Shown here in pieces: positions 1 through 11,872 of a stretch of DNA of 34,435 nucleotides. Source of the stretch: Thermoanaerobaculia bacterium (GTDB lineage: Bacteria; Acidobacteriota; Thermoanaerobaculia; Multivoradales; JAGPDF01). The notes beneath the pieces are model-generated. The model was not told the origin of the DNA. It made no database searches and saw only the letters and a program-made list of their open reading frames with translations. The translations under genes were made by a program, and so were the position numbers. Where the stretch lies: contig JAIOJQ010000040.1 in the NCBI GenBank assembly GCA_019911865.1, positions 1 through 34,435 of the forward strand, given 5' to 3'. Within the stretch, counting starts at the first letter, position 1. Each line of letters starts with the position of its first letter.

Positions 1-78
1 GGTCGGCGCGGGTTGGCGCGGGTTTGGCGCGGGTTTGGCGCGGGTCGGCGGGGGTCGGCGCGGGTCGGCGCGGGTCGC
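1..78. repeat. Degenerate short tandem repeat, unit about 10-11 bp (GGTCGGCGCG / GGTTTGGCGCG)
   Basis: Direct reading: ggtcggcgcg ggttggcgcg ggtttggcgcg ggtttggcgcg ggtcggcggg ggtcggcgcg ggtcggcgcg ggtcg at the window edge. Confidence 0.85.
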
Positions 79-165
79 GCTCGTGGCGGCGACTGATATG
101 TCGAATCATGAGGCCCGACGCGCCCGACGCCTGCGGCGCGAGCCCCGAGCCCCGAGCCCCGAAGC

Positions 166-219
166 CCGTCCTTCGACTCGCCCTCGCTGACGCTCGGGCT
201 CGCTCAGGATGAACGGACG
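166..219. repeat. Intergenic repeat-like element (CCGTCCTTCGACTCGC...GCTCGCTCAGGATGAACGGAC)
   Basis: ccgtccttcgactcgccctcgctgacgctcgggctcgctcaggatgaacggac, just downstream of the lysC stop. It resembles the TCCTTCGAC...CTCAGGA(T/C)GAACGG intergenic repeats common in many bacterial genomes. Contains an imperfect hairpin GCCCTCGC-TGAC-GCTCGGGC. Confidence 0.5.
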
Positions 220-220
220 A

Positions 221-1465
221 CTACAGAGACGCCCGCTCGCTCGGCGGGCGGTCGAGCGCGAAGCCGTCGTGGAGCGCGCGCAGCGCGAGCTCGGCGTACT
301 TCTTGGCGACGACGCACGAGATCTTGATCTCGCTCGTCGAGATGAGCTGGATGTTGATGCCGTCGGCGGCGAGCAGCTGGAACATCTTCTTGGCGACGCC
401 GGCGTGCGAGCGCATGCCGACGCCGACGACCGAGACCTTGCAGATCTCGTCGTCGTACTTCACGCGCTCGCCGTCCTTGCCGACGAGGTCGGGGACCTCG
501 CGCTTCAGGATCTCGAAGGCGCGCTTCCGGTCGAGCGCCGGGCACGTGAAGGTCATGTCCGTGGTGCCGTCGGACGACGCGTTCTGGATGATCATGTCGA
601 CCACCACGCCGGCGTCGGAGAGCGGCGTGAACAGCCGCGCTGCGATCCCCGGCGAGTCGGGCACCTTCTCGACGGTGATCTTGGCCTCGTCACGGGCGAC
701 CGTGACACCGGAGACGACGACTTTCTCCATCTCTCGCTCCTCCGGGACCACCCAGGTCCCGGTCACATCGGAAAAGCTCGAGCGCACGTGGATGCGCACG
801 CCGTACTTCATGCCCAGCTCGACCGAGCGGATCTGCAGGACCTTGGCCCCGAGCGACGCGAGCTCGAGCATCTCCTCGTACGAGATGCGCTCGATCTTGC
901 GCGCCGACGGGACGATGTTGGGATCGGTCGTGTAGACGCCGTCGACGTCGGTGTAGATCTCGCACGCGTCGGCCTCGAGCGCCGCCGCGATCGCGACGCC
1001 GGTCGTGTCGCTGCCGCCGCGCCCGAGCGTCGTGATGTTGCCGCGCTCGTCGACCCCCTGGAACCCGGCGATGACGGCGATCTCGCCGTTCCGGAACGCC
1101 TCCCTCAGCGGCTCCGCGTCGATCGACAGGATGCGCGCCCTCGCGAACGAGCTGTCGGTCTGGATCTTGACCTGGTGGCCGAGGAACGAGCGCGCCTTGC
1201 CGCCGAGCTTGCGGATGGCGAGCGCGACGAGCCCGACCGACACCTGCTCGCCGGTCGACACGACGACGTCGACCTCGCGGTCGTTGTGGTCGTCCTGGAT
1301 CTCGTTGACCAGCTTGAGCAGGCGGTTGGTCTCGCCCGACATCGCGGAGACCACGACGGCGACGTCGTGACCCTCGCGCTGCGTCGCCAGGCAGCGGCGC
1401 GCGACGTTCATCATGCGCTCGATCGAACCGACCGAGGTCCCGCCGTACTTCTGGACGATCAGCAT
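221..1465 (-). CDS. lysC: Aspartate kinase with C-terminal ACT domains
   Basis: [19 protein letters not shown]-terminus; [38 protein letters not shown] region [40 protein letters not shown]. Start trimmed to the MLIV ATG at 1465. Confidence 0.96.
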   Translation of the reverse strand: MLIVQKYGGTSVGSIERMMNVARRCLATQREGHDVAVVVSAMSGETNRLLKLVNEIQDDHNDREVDVVVSTGEQVSVGLVALAIRKLGGKARSFLGHQVKIQTDSSFARARILSIDAEPLREAFRNGEIAVIAGFQGVDERGNITTLGRGGSDTTGVAIAAALEADACEIYTDVDGVYTTDPNIVPSARKIERISYEEMLELASLGAKVLQIRSVELGMKYGVRIHVRSSFSDVTGTWVVPEEREMEKVVVSGVTVARDEAKITVEKVPDSPGIAARLFTPLSDAGVVVDMIIQNASSDGTTDMTFTCPALDRKRAFEILKREVPDLVGKDGERVKYDDEICKVSVVGVGMRSHAGVAKKMFQLLAADGINIQLISTSEIKISCVVAKKYAELALRALHDGFALDRPPSERASL

Positions 1466-1629
1466 GCGGCGCGGAGGATAGCGACGGCGCTTCCGTCGGT
1501 AAACGGACAACGTCGCGAACCGGGGTCGAACATCCCTCAGGATGCTTGCCAGATCCGGCGCCTGGCGGCATCCTCCAGAGCCTTGAGGTACGCGAACCAC
1601 CTGGAAGCCAACGAAGTGAGCTGGGTTTC

Positions 1630-2613
1630 ATGATCTGGTTCTGGGTCGGCTTCTTCACCTTCGTCGCCATCGCGCTCGCCCTCGACCTCGGGGTCTTCCA
1701 CCGCACGCCGCAGGAGCCGACGTTCAAGTCGGCGTTCCGCAAGAGCATGGTGTGGATCTCGCTCGGCCTCGGCTTCGCGGCGCCGGTCTACTTCATCTAC
1801 GAGAACAACTGGCTCGGCGCGAACTCCGCCGGGCTCACCGGCCACGACGCCGCGATCACGTACCTGTCGGCTTACCTCCTCGAGGAGGCGCTCTCGGTCG
1901 ACAACATCTTCGTCATCGCCCTCATCTTCCGGTCGTTCCGCATCCCCGGGAAGTACCAGCACCGCGTGCTCTTCTGGGGCATCCTCGGCGCCGTGGTCAT
2001 GCGCTGCGCCATGCTCGGCGGCGGCGTCTGGCTGACGAAGAAGTTCGACTTCATCTTCTACTTCTTCGGCGCCTACCTCATCTACTCGGGCCTCGGGCTG
2101 CTCCGCAAGGAGGACGAGGACGAGGACCACATGGAGAAGTCGACGGTCGTTCGCCTCCTCCGCCGCTTCGTGCGCGTCGTCGACGGCGACCACGGCGGGC
2201 GCTTCACGGTGCGCGACAGCCACGGCCACCGCGCGCTCACCGTCCTCGCCGTCGCCCTGGTCGTCGTCGAGCTCACCGACGTCGTCTTCGCGATGGACTC
2301 GATCCCGGCCGTGCTCGCCGTCAGCCAGGAGTCGTTCGTCATCATCACGTCGAACATCATGGCCATCCTCGGCCTGCGCTCGCTCTACTTCATGCTCGCC
2401 GGGGCGATGGCGCAGTTCGACTACCTGAAGTACGCCCTCGCCGCGCTCCTCGTCTTCATCGGCGCCAAGATGATCGGCCACGGCCACGTCCACATCCCGA
2501 ACGCGGTCTCGCTGGCGGTGATCGCCGGCCTCATCGGCGCCGGCGTCGTCGCCTCGATCGTCGCCAACAAGAAGCGCGACGCCGAATCGCCGCCGGGACC
2601 GCCGGCGGCGTAG
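1630..2613 (+). CDS. TerC/Alx-family integral membrane protein
   Basis: MIWFWVGFFTFVAIALALDLGVFHR; SVDNIFVIALIF; VVVELTDVVFAMDSIPAVLAVSQESFVIITSNIMAILGLRSLYF, characteristic of TerC. Confidence 0.93.
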   Translation: MIWFWVGFFTFVAIALALDLGVFHRTPQEPTFKSAFRKSMVWISLGLGFAAPVYFIYENNWLGANSAGLTGHDAAITYLSAYLLEEALSVDNIFVIALIFRSFRIPGKYQHRVLFWGILGAVVMRCAMLGGGVWLTKKFDFIFYFFGAYLIYSGLGLLRKEDEDEDHMEKSTVVRLLRRFVRVVDGDHGGRFTVRDSHGHRALTVLAVALVVVELTDVVFAMDSIPAVLAVSQESFVIITSNIMAILGLRSLYFMLAGAMAQFDYLKYALAALLVFIGAKMIGHGHVHIPNAVSLAVIAGLIGAGVVASIVANKKRDAESPPGPPAA

Positions 2614-2616
2614 GCG

Positions 2617-3147
2617 CTACTTCATCCTGGCGTTCAGCTTCGCCGTCAGGTCGAGGTCGGGCTGGGCCCAGAGCACGGCGCTCTGGTCGACGATCATGTG
2701 CACGCCCTCGCTCTTGGCGATGTCCTCGATGATCGGCCCCGCCTTCTTGAGCAGGTCCTGGATGATCTTGGTGCGCTCGCCGGCGAGGTCGCGCTCCAGC
2801 TTCACGTAGACCTGCTGCAGCTCGACGAACTGCTTCTCGAGCCTGCCCTTCTTCTCGGCGAGGACGTCGGGCTTGAGCACCGCGGACTGCTTGTCGAGCT
2901 CGGCCGCCGCCTTCTGCAGCTCCTTCTGCTTCTTGTCGAGCTCGGCCTGCTTGGCCTTGCGGGTCTTGTCGAAGGCCTCGCTCGCCCGCTTGCCGGCGGG
3001 GGTCTCGTAGAGCGTGCTCTCGAGGTTGATCGTGGCGATCTTGATGTTCGCCGGGACCGCATCGACCAGGCCGGTCACCGGCGCGGTGACCATGCCGAGC
3101 CCGATCGCCACGCCGAGAACCGAGAGAGCCGTTTGAAAGCGAGACAT
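2617..3147 (-). CDS. OmpH/Skp-family periplasmic chaperone
   Basis: Signal peptide followed by IKIATINLESTLYETPAGKRASEAFDKTRKAKQAELDKKQKELQKAAAEL... coiled coil and C-terminal VDQSAVLWAQPDLDLTAKLNARMK; located immediately downstream of bamA. Confidence 0.88.
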   Translation of the reverse strand: MSRFQTALSVLGVAIGLGMVTAPVTGLVDAVPANIKIATINLESTLYETPAGKRASEAFDKTRKAKQAELDKKQKELQKAAAELDKQSAVLKPDVLAEKKGRLEKQFVELQQVYVKLERDLAGERTKIIQDLLKKAGPIIEDIAKSEGVHMIVDQSAVLWAQPDLDLTAKLNARMK

Positions 3148-3179
3148 GTAGAGGACCTCCGCCGACGTACTACCAAGGC

Positions 3180-5668
<2,489 letters not shown>

Positions 5669-5669
<1 letters not shown>

Positions 5670-6352
5670 CAGGCGTCCTCCACGCTCTCGAGCTGGCCGC
5701 CGTCGACCATGCGCAGCCGGCGCGGCATGAGGCGCGCCAGCTCCGGGTTGTGCGTCATCACGAGGAGCGTCGACCCGCGCTCGCGGTTGAGCTCGACGAA
5801 CAGGGCATGGATGTCCTCGCCGGTGTGGCGATCGAGGTTGCCGGTCGGCTCGTCGGCGAGGAGCAGCGCCGGCTCGAGCACCATCGCGCGCGCGAGCGCG
5901 ACGCGCTGCTGCTCGCCACCCGACAGCTGGGATGGCTTGTGGGTGAGGCGCTTGGCCAGGCCGACGCGGCCGAGGATGTCGCTCGCGCGCGTGCGCGCCT
6001 CCGGCTTGGGCATGCGCTGGATGAGGGCCGGCATCATGACGTTCTCGAGCGCCGTGAACTCGGGAAGGAGGTGATGGAACTGGAAGACGAAGCCGATCTT
6101 GCGGTTGCGCACGTCCGCCAGCTGGTCCTCCGACAGCGACGAGACGTCCTCGCCGTCGAGCAGGCAGCGGCCGGAGGTCGGCACGTCGAGGCAGCCGATC
6201 AGGTTCATCAGCGTCGACTTGCCGGAGCCCGAAGGTCCCATGATCGCCACGTACTCGCCGTCGTCGACGTCGAGCGAGACGCCGCGCAGGGCGCGCACCT
6301 CGATGGCCTCCAGGACGTAGGTCTTGACGACGTCTTCGATCCGCAGCCCCAT
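5669..6352 (-). CDS. ABC transporter ATP-binding protein, LolD/MacB type
   Basis: Walker [14 protein letters not shown], signature [14 protein letters not shown], Walker [39 protein letters not shown] typical of LolD. Stop overlaps the bamA start (TGATG). Confidence 0.94.
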
Positions 6353-6362
6353 GGCCGGCTCC

Positions 6363-7628
6363 TCAGCCCTGGTCGCCGGCCGGCTTGCCGTCGCCGACGG
6401 TCACCGCCGTGCCGTCCTTGAGGTCGCGGCTGATGGCGCGGTAGCTGCCCACGACGACCTGCTCGCCGGCGGCCAGACCCTCGATCAGCTCGATGTGGGT
6501 GTCGCTCTGGATGCCGGTCTTCACCGGGCGCGCCCGCGCCACGCCATCCTCGACGACGAAGACGATCTGCGCGAAGCCGTCCTTGTCGGCGGGGAAGCGC
6601 TCCTTGGCGTCGGCCACGCCTTCCGGCTGAGGCCCGGGGGCGAGGATCTGGTCGGGGGCGCGCACGGCGACGCTCTGGATCGGCACGCCGATCGCTTCCT
6701 CGCGCACGTCGGTGGTGATCTCCGCCGCGGCGGTCATGCCCGGACGCAGCTGCGTGCCGGCATCGAGAATGGCGATCTTCACCTCGAACTCGGTCTTCTG
6801 CTCGGTGGTACCGGCGCCGCCGACCTTGGCGCTGTTGGCGATCTCGGTGACTTCGCCCTCGAAGGTGACTCCCGGCAGCGCGTCGATCTCGATCGTCGCC
6901 CGGTCTCCGACCGAGACCCGCACGATGTCGTTCTCGTCGACGTCGACCAGAGCCTCCATGCCGGCGAGGTTGGACAGCTCGAGAATGACGTCCTCCTGGA
7001 ACTGCGAGCCCAGGGCGATCTCGCCGATCTCCTTGTTGAGCTTGGAGACGGTGCCGGACATCGGGGCGTAGATGGTGGTCTTCGACAGCGCGTCACGCAC
7101 CTGCTTGAGCGCCGCGCGGCTCTGCTCGACGCCGTCGAGCGCCGACCGGTGCCGTGCCAGCTCGACCTCGGCGGTCGCCTCGGCGGCATCGAGCGCCGCC
7201 TGCGACTCGAGTTGCTGGGCGAACAGGCTGCGGACCCGTTCGAGGTCCTTGCGCACCTTCGACAGGTTCTCTTCGACCACCCGTGCCTGCGCCTGGCTCG
7301 AGCGCAGGTTGGCTTCCGCGCTCTCGACTTCGGCGAGGTAGCGCTCGCGGTCGAGCTCGAGCAGCAGCTGCCCCTTCTCGACCCACTCCCCCTCCTGCAC
7401 CTCGAGGCGGGTGATCTTGGCCGACACGTCGGCGCTGATGTTGACCTGGGTGACCGGCTGCACCCGTCCGGTGGCCTCGACCGTCTGCACGATCTGCCGC
7501 GTCGCTACCGGCTCGACCTGCACCTCGACCTGGCCCTCGTCCCGGCCGCGACCGGTCAGCGCCAGGCCGCTGCCCGCCAGCACCACCGCCGCCAGACCCC
7601 CCACGATCCACTTCGTACGCTTCGACAT
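6363..7628 (-). CDS. Efflux/ABC periplasmic adaptor subunit (MacA/HlyD family)
   Basis: N-terminal [50 protein letters not shown] (lipoyl half), coiled-coil hairpin, [24 protein letters not shown]; ends 10 bp upstream of the ATPase gene. Confidence 0.92.
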   Translation of the reverse strand: MSKRTKWIVGGLAAVVLAGSGLALTGRGRDEGQVEVQVEPVATRQIVQTVEATGRVQPVTQVNISADVSAKITRLEVQEGEWVEKGQLLLELDRERYLAEVESAEANLRSSQAQARVVEENLSKVRKDLERVRSLFAQQLESQAALDAAEATAEVELARHRSALDGVEQSRAALKQVRDALSKTTIYAPMSGTVSKLNKEIGEIALGSQFQEDVILELSNLAGMEALVDVDENDIVRVSVGDRATIEIDALPGVTFEGEVTEIANSAKVGGAGTTEQKTEFEVKIAILDAGTQLRPGMTAAAEITTDVREEAIGVPIQSVAVRAPDQILAPGPQPEGVADAKERFPADKDGFAQIVFVVEDGVARARPVKTGIQSDTHIELIEGLAAGEQVVVGSYRAISRDLKDGTAVTVGDGKPAGDQG

Positions 7629-7740
7629 CGCCCGCCGCCCCCTCGGAAAGTGACTGCGCCGGAGCGCGAGCGCCCCGACCCCTAGTTCTACGGCGCGGAG
7701 CCGTTGGAGTTTCCGCCGCGGCAGGGGCCCGGAAACGGCG

Positions 7741-7777
7741 GCGGCCCGCCCCCCGGTACTTCCGGGAAGCGGGCCGC
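7741..7777 (-). terminator. Strong GC hairpin without a clear T-tract (possible terminator)
   Basis: gcggcccgc (7741-7749) pairs with gcgggccgc (7769-7777); inner stem cccgg (7752-7756)/ccggg (7762-7766), loop tactt. Lies between the DUF4412-like gene and the adaptor gene. Confidence 0.4.
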
Positions 7778-7814
7778 GGGACCTTCGCCGCGCCTCGGGC
7801 GCGGCCGGGGTTCC

Positions 7815-8561
7815 TCAGCGCCTCTGCTGCGCCCGGGCCATCGGGTCGAACTTGACCTCGCGATAGCCGGCCGGCGGCTCGTAGTGCCCCGCCGGGGCGT
7901 CCCGTTCGTCGATCGACCGGAGCTCCTGCCAGCTCTTCATCTGCTTGCCCATCACCGTCGCCGTCGTGTCGGTGCGCAGCGGGAAGCCCCGGAGCTTCTC
8001 GGCCAGATCGCGCATCCAGGCCTGGTTGGCGGCGAGCTCGGCCTGGGCGAGCGCCAGCTCGCGGTACTTCGGATAGTCGATCGGCAGTTCCTCGGTGGTG
8101 CACATCTCCATCGAGGTCTGCATCATCGCCATCGAGATGTCGACGCGGTAGAACTTGCAGGCGTGTCCCGCATAGGTGCCCGAACGGTCGAGCGGCGTGA
8201 CCGAGGTCGTAGCCGCCATCATCTGCGCCACCTGCTGCATCGCAGGAGCCATCTCCGGACCGACGAGCTGCTCGAAGTCGATCGGCAGGGTCATCGCCGA
8301 GTAGCTCTTCTCGTCGTGATCGACGAAGTAGAACTTCTTCTGGTCGAGGCGCAGGATCACCGAGGTTTCGTCCATGTCGTAGCGGATCGAGTCGCTGCCG
8401 AACCAGTAGGTGTAGGTATCGTCCTCGGCGGGCTTGGACTGGCCCATCATCGAGAAGGCGTCGGTGTGGTTGGCGATGGTGAGCACCTTGTCGGCGGCGG
8501 CCGGGGCGACGGCCACCGGAAGCGCGAGAACCAGAGCCGCGAAGCACTTCGTCCTGAGCAT
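7815..8561 (-). CDS. Exported DUF4412-like protein
   Basis: Signal peptide MLRTKCFAALVLALPVAVAPAAA; TYWFGSDSIRYDMDETSVILRLDQKKFYFVDHDEKSYSAMTL resembles DUF4412. Start trimmed to the ATG at 8561. Confidence 0.7.
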   Translation of the reverse strand: MLRTKCFAALVLALPVAVAPAAADKVLTIANHTDAFSMMGQSKPAEDDTYTYWFGSDSIRYDMDETSVILRLDQKKFYFVDHDEKSYSAMTLPIDFEQLVGPEMAPAMQQVAQMMAATTSVTPLDRSGTYAGHACKFYRVDISMAMMQTSMEMCTTEELPIDYPKYRELALAQAELAANQAWMRDLAEKLRGFPLRTDTTATVMGKQMKSWQELRSIDERDAPAGHYEPPAGYREVKFDPMARAQQRR

Positions 8562-8636
8562 GCGTTTCCTCCTGGGAGTGAGTGGACGGAGCGAAGAGCC
8601 TAGCAGGACCGGCACGTCCGCGAACCGCGAGGAACG

Positions 8637-8711
8637 GCGAGGACCGGAAGGACGCTCGGTCCTCGCCCGTCCCTGCGAGCGGCCCGGGGTTTCGGCTCGC
8701 CCCGGTCGCTC
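8637..8711 (-). terminator. Two consecutive GC hairpins downstream of the beta-helix gene (possible terminator)
   Basis: Hairpin 1: gcgaggaccg (8637-8646)/cggtcctcgc (8657-8666), perfect 10-bp stem. Hairpin 2: gagcg..ccgggg (8677-8689)/ccccgg..cgctc (8700-8711). No obvious T-tract. Confidence 0.45.
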
Positions 8712-8716
8712 CGTGT

Positions 8717-10138
8717 CTAGGGCACCGACAGGGACCAGGCCAGAGTGTCGCCGGACTCGAAACCGTCGACGAAGATCTCGCCGAGTTCGTAGGCCCCTTG
8801 ATCGGGCGCGGAGCCCGCCAGCCTCGGCTCGCCGCCGAGAGCGAGCGTCGACAACCCTCCGCTCGGCGTGGCCGTGCCCGCGTCGCGAGCCGGTGAATCC
8901 GCTCCCGGCCGGTAGTTGCCGCTCGCCGGCGAAACGAAGCGCGGGTCGACGCCGATCAGATTGGCCTGCTGGGTGATGCCGCTACCGAACAGCAGCACGT
9001 CGCCGCCGGCATTGGCCCAGGCGATCGAGTTGTCGAGCGATCCGACGCCCGGCGGGAAGACCTGACCCGAGATTCCCAACTGCGAGTGCGCCGTGCTGGT
9101 GACGTTGACGAGGTCGATGACCCCCGAGGGCGAATCGATCATGATACCCGTACCGCCGTCCGCGATCAGCGAATCGGAGATCCGCACCGAGCAGTCCCCC
9201 GGTGCGAAGCAGCGCACGTACATCTGCTCGGACGGATCGCTGGCGTCGCGCCGGTTCTCCGAAGCGACCAGGCGTCGCAAGTCGATCGACCCGTCATCGG
9301 ACAGCGACGCCGCGAGCGCGGCTCCGTTGGTCATCCCCGAGCCGTGGTTGCCGACGAAGACACTGTCGGCCATGGAGATCGTCGACGAGGAAGAGGCTTC
9401 GAGCGCGAGTCCGGCCCCTCGCTGCTGGCCGGGCCCGGCCATCGTGTTGGCCTCGAAGCGGGCGTGCGCAACGGTCACCGTCGCGGACCCCTGCGAGACG
9501 ATCCCGAATCCCGCCCCGACGACCGCACCGATGGTGTCGTTCAGCGTCGTCGAGTTGTTGCTCGCCACCAGGCCGTCGATGCTCAGGCTGGCGGTGCCGC
9601 CCACGATGACGTACCCACCGGCCGCTCCGGCTCCCGAGATGCCGTTGCTCGCCTGCACCTCGTTGAGCCTGAATAGACAGTTTTCGACAGCAACGGGAAC
9701 GTCGAATGCGAGGACGAACAGCCCGGCTCCGCGAGCCCCGCCGGAGGAGCCGCTCTGGGCGCGCCCGCCCTCGAACGAGAGACCACGCAGGACCAGGGCA
9801 CCGGCCGAGACGAACCCGGCCTCGAAGGCGCGGCCCGCTCCGCCGCCGTCGATCACCGTCGACGCGGGATCGGGATCGCGATCCGTCCAGGACGCGTTCC
9901 AGCCGCCCGTGATCTCGAGGGTTCCACCGAGATCGGCTCCGGAGACGAGGAGGTTCTCGTTCCAGGTCCCGGCCCGCACGCGCAACTGGTCATTTTCCGG
10001 CGTCGCCTGCGCAGCGTCGATACCTGCCTGGATCGTCGCCACGTCGCCGCCGGATCCGACCCGAATGACGGCCCCCTGCGCTGCCGTGGCTGCGACCGCC
10101 GTCGCGATCAGGCCGACGAAGCCATCTCGTACTCTCAT
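8717..10138 (-). CDS. Exported right-handed beta-helix / choice-of-anchor-Q-like protein with C-terminal DGFESGD tag
   Basis: Signal peptide MRVRDGFVGLIATAVAATAAQGA; VGSGGDVATIQAGIDAAQ; NYRPGADSPARDAGT...PDQGAYELG (parallel beta-helix proteins); C-terminus IFVDGFESGDTLAWSLSVP. Confidence 0.85.
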   Translation of the reverse strand: MRVRDGFVGLIATAVAATAAQGAVIRVGSGGDVATIQAGIDAAQATPENDQLRVRAGTWNENLLVSGADLGGTLEITGGWNASWTDRDPDPASTVIDGGGAGRAFEAGFVSAGALVLRGLSFEGGRAQSGSSGGARGAGLFVLAFDVPVAVENCLFRLNEVQASNGISGAGAAGGYVIVGGTASLSIDGLVASNNSTTLNDTIGAVVGAGFGIVSQGSATVTVAHARFEANTMAGPGQQRGAGLALEASSSSTISMADSVFVGNHGSGMTNGAALAASLSDDGSIDLRRLVASENRRDASDPSEQMYVRCFAPGDCSVRISDSLIADGGTGIMIDSPSGVIDLVNVTSTAHSQLGISGQVFPPGVGSLDNSIAWANAGGDVLLFGSGITQQANLIGVDPRFVSPASGNYRPGADSPARDAGTATPSGGLSTLALGGEPRLAGSAPDQGAYELGEIFVDGFESGDTLAWSLSVP

Positions 10139-10238
10139 CTGTGCTCCCCTCACCGGACGCCGCATCCGGGTGCGATCAGGCCATGCCGGCCTCTCAGGTT
10201 TCCGATTCAGCAAGTACGGCGCCGAAAGCCGGGGTTCG

Positions 10239-11201
10239 TTACATCGCGCGAACCAGCAGGCGATAGGCGGCAACCGGCGAACGCTGCGCGCCGCGCTCGC
10301 CCGCGACCTCCAGACGCAGCAAGCCGGCCGGAAGATCTTCGGCAGCCACCAGGAGGTTCAGTGTGCCGCGCTCGTCGGGCCGCACACCTTCGAGCTTCCA
10401 GAGTTCGCCGCCTTCGGGCCGCCGGGCGCGAACGGTGTAGCTCGCGAAAGCGCCAGCCCGCTCGAGCCCGAGAAGCAGGGCGATGTCCGCGGAGCCGGTT
10501 CGCACGAGTTCGATCGACGGCGCGGAGCTGGCTGCACGCAGAGCGAGCTCCGGAAGGAGTTCGACCAGCAGGAGTCCCGCCCGCGGCGCGCGTCGGCGGG
10601 CGACCTCCCGCTCGAGTTCGCGGACCCGCTGACTCTCCCGTTCCCCCGCTGCGCGTGCCGCGGCTGCGAGTTCGGCCTGTTGCTCGGCTCCGCGCAGCCG
10701 CCCTGCAAGGCGCGCGGCGTCGAGACGCGCCGCCTCTCCCCGCCGCGCCTCGAGCAGACCCCAGGTGAGCGCCGCCACAGCGAGGGTCGCCGCGAGCGCG
10801 AGCGGCCAGCGGGCGGGTCTGCCGGCCGAGCCGACCGGAGCGAGGGCGACGACCTCGCCGCCGCCCGTTCCGGAAAACTCGAGCGCACGACTGGCGCGCG
10901 CCAGCGCGAGCTCCTCGCGGCAATCCGCGCACTCGGCTACGTGCTGCTCGATCTCGTCGCTGTCGGGAGGGTGGTCCGCTGCCCAGGCGGCGGCAATCAA
11001 CCGCTCCGTCAGCGGATGCGCCGCTGCATGGAGAGCCGCCACGGCCCGCGTGCGCGCCAGTTCGGTCCGACACGCTTCGCAAGCCCCGAGGTGCCGTTCG
11101 ACGGCCTCCCTCTCGTCACGGTCGAGTGCCCCCGAGACGAACCAGGCCAGGCGTTCCAGGCAGTCGCGATGTTCCAGGCCCCCGGTCCCTCCTGTCTTCA
11201 C
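10239..11201 (-). CDS. Membrane anti-sigma factor with two zf-HC2 zinc-finger motifs
   Basis: HLGACEAC and HVAECADC (HxxxCxxC twice), TM WPLALAATLAVAALTWGLL, coiled coil, C-terminal beta-rich domain; GTG start overlaps the sigma stop (GTGA). Confidence 0.87.
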   Translation of the reverse strand: MKTGGTGGLEHRDCLERLAWFVSGALDRDEREAVERHLGACEACRTELARTRAVAALHAAAHPLTERLIAAAWAADHPPDSDEIEQHVAECADCREELALARASRALEFSGTGGGEVVALAPVGSAGRPARWPLALAATLAVAALTWGLLEARRGEAARLDAARLAGRLRGAEQQAELAAAARAAGERESQRVRELEREVARRRAPRAGLLLVELLPELALRAASSAPSIELVRTGSADIALLLGLERAGAFASYTVRARRPEGGELWKLEGVRPDERGTLNLLVAAEDLPAGLLRLEVAGERGAQRSPVAAYRLLVRAM

Positions 11202-11761
11202 GGCGTCGCCCCCCGCTTCGCGTTACCGCCGGCTTCGTCTTCCGCCAGTTCCAGCGCGCGGCGGCGGCAGCGCAGCGCGCGCACGCGTAGCGCCCCCTCC
11301 GAAACGCCGAAGATCCGGCTCATCTCTCGGTAGCTCCGCCCGCGCAGGACCTCCCGCCAGAGGTCGCGGCAACCCCTGGGCAGGCGGGCAATCAGCGCCA
11401 GGAGGCGGCTCCGGCCCTCCGCCTCGAGCAGTTCGCCGAGAACACCCGCCTCGGCCGCCGGGACGAGCTCTTCGGAGAGTTCGACCTGCACCCATCGCCG
11501 GCGAAGGCGCAACCGGTCGAGGCAGTTGCGGGCGGTAATGCGCCAGATCCATCCGCGCAGCGCTCCGTCGCCCCGGAACCTCCCCGCAGCCAGCCCCTCG
11601 ATCACCTCGACGAGCGTCTCCTGCGCGGCGTCTTCCCAGTCGGCTCCCAAGTGCGAGCGGAAAGGCGAGGCTGCCAGGCGCACCCAGCCTTCCACGGTCC
11701 GGGCTGCCGCACTCTCCCCCCCGCAGATACCCTCGACGAGCGCTCGATCCGCCGGATCCAT
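11198..11761 (-). CDS. ECF (sigma-70 family) RNA polymerase sigma factor
   Basis: DWEDAAQETLVEVIEGLAAGRFRGDGALRGWIWRITARNCLDRLRLRRR (sigma2) and LPRGCRDLWREVLRGRSYREMSRIFGVSEGALRVRALRCRRRAL (sigma4 HTH). Confidence 0.92.
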   Translation of the reverse strand: MDPADRALVEGICGGESAAARTVEGWVRLAASPFRSHLGADWEDAAQETLVEVIEGLAAGRFRGDGALRGWIWRITARNCLDRLRLRRRWVQVELSEELVPAAEAGVLGELLEAEGRSRLLALIARLPRGCRDLWREVLRGRSYREMSRIFGVSEGALRVRALRCRRRALELAEDEAGGNAKRGATP

Positions 11762-11872
11762 GCGAAGAAATATCCTACCCGCCGCGCCGTGCACTCCGGA
11801 GCTTCCCGGACGCGGCGATCCGTCCCCGGGGATTCCGCAAGAACTGTGCGCGCAACGGCCGGCCGATCCGCC

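Noticed and set aside
1466-1629. yybP-ykoY (manganese) riboswitch upstream of the TerC-family gene
   Set aside because: TerC genes are often controlled by this riboswitch, but I could not identify its conserved core by eye; only a small catccctcaggatg hairpin. A cmsearch with the yybP-ykoY model would decide.
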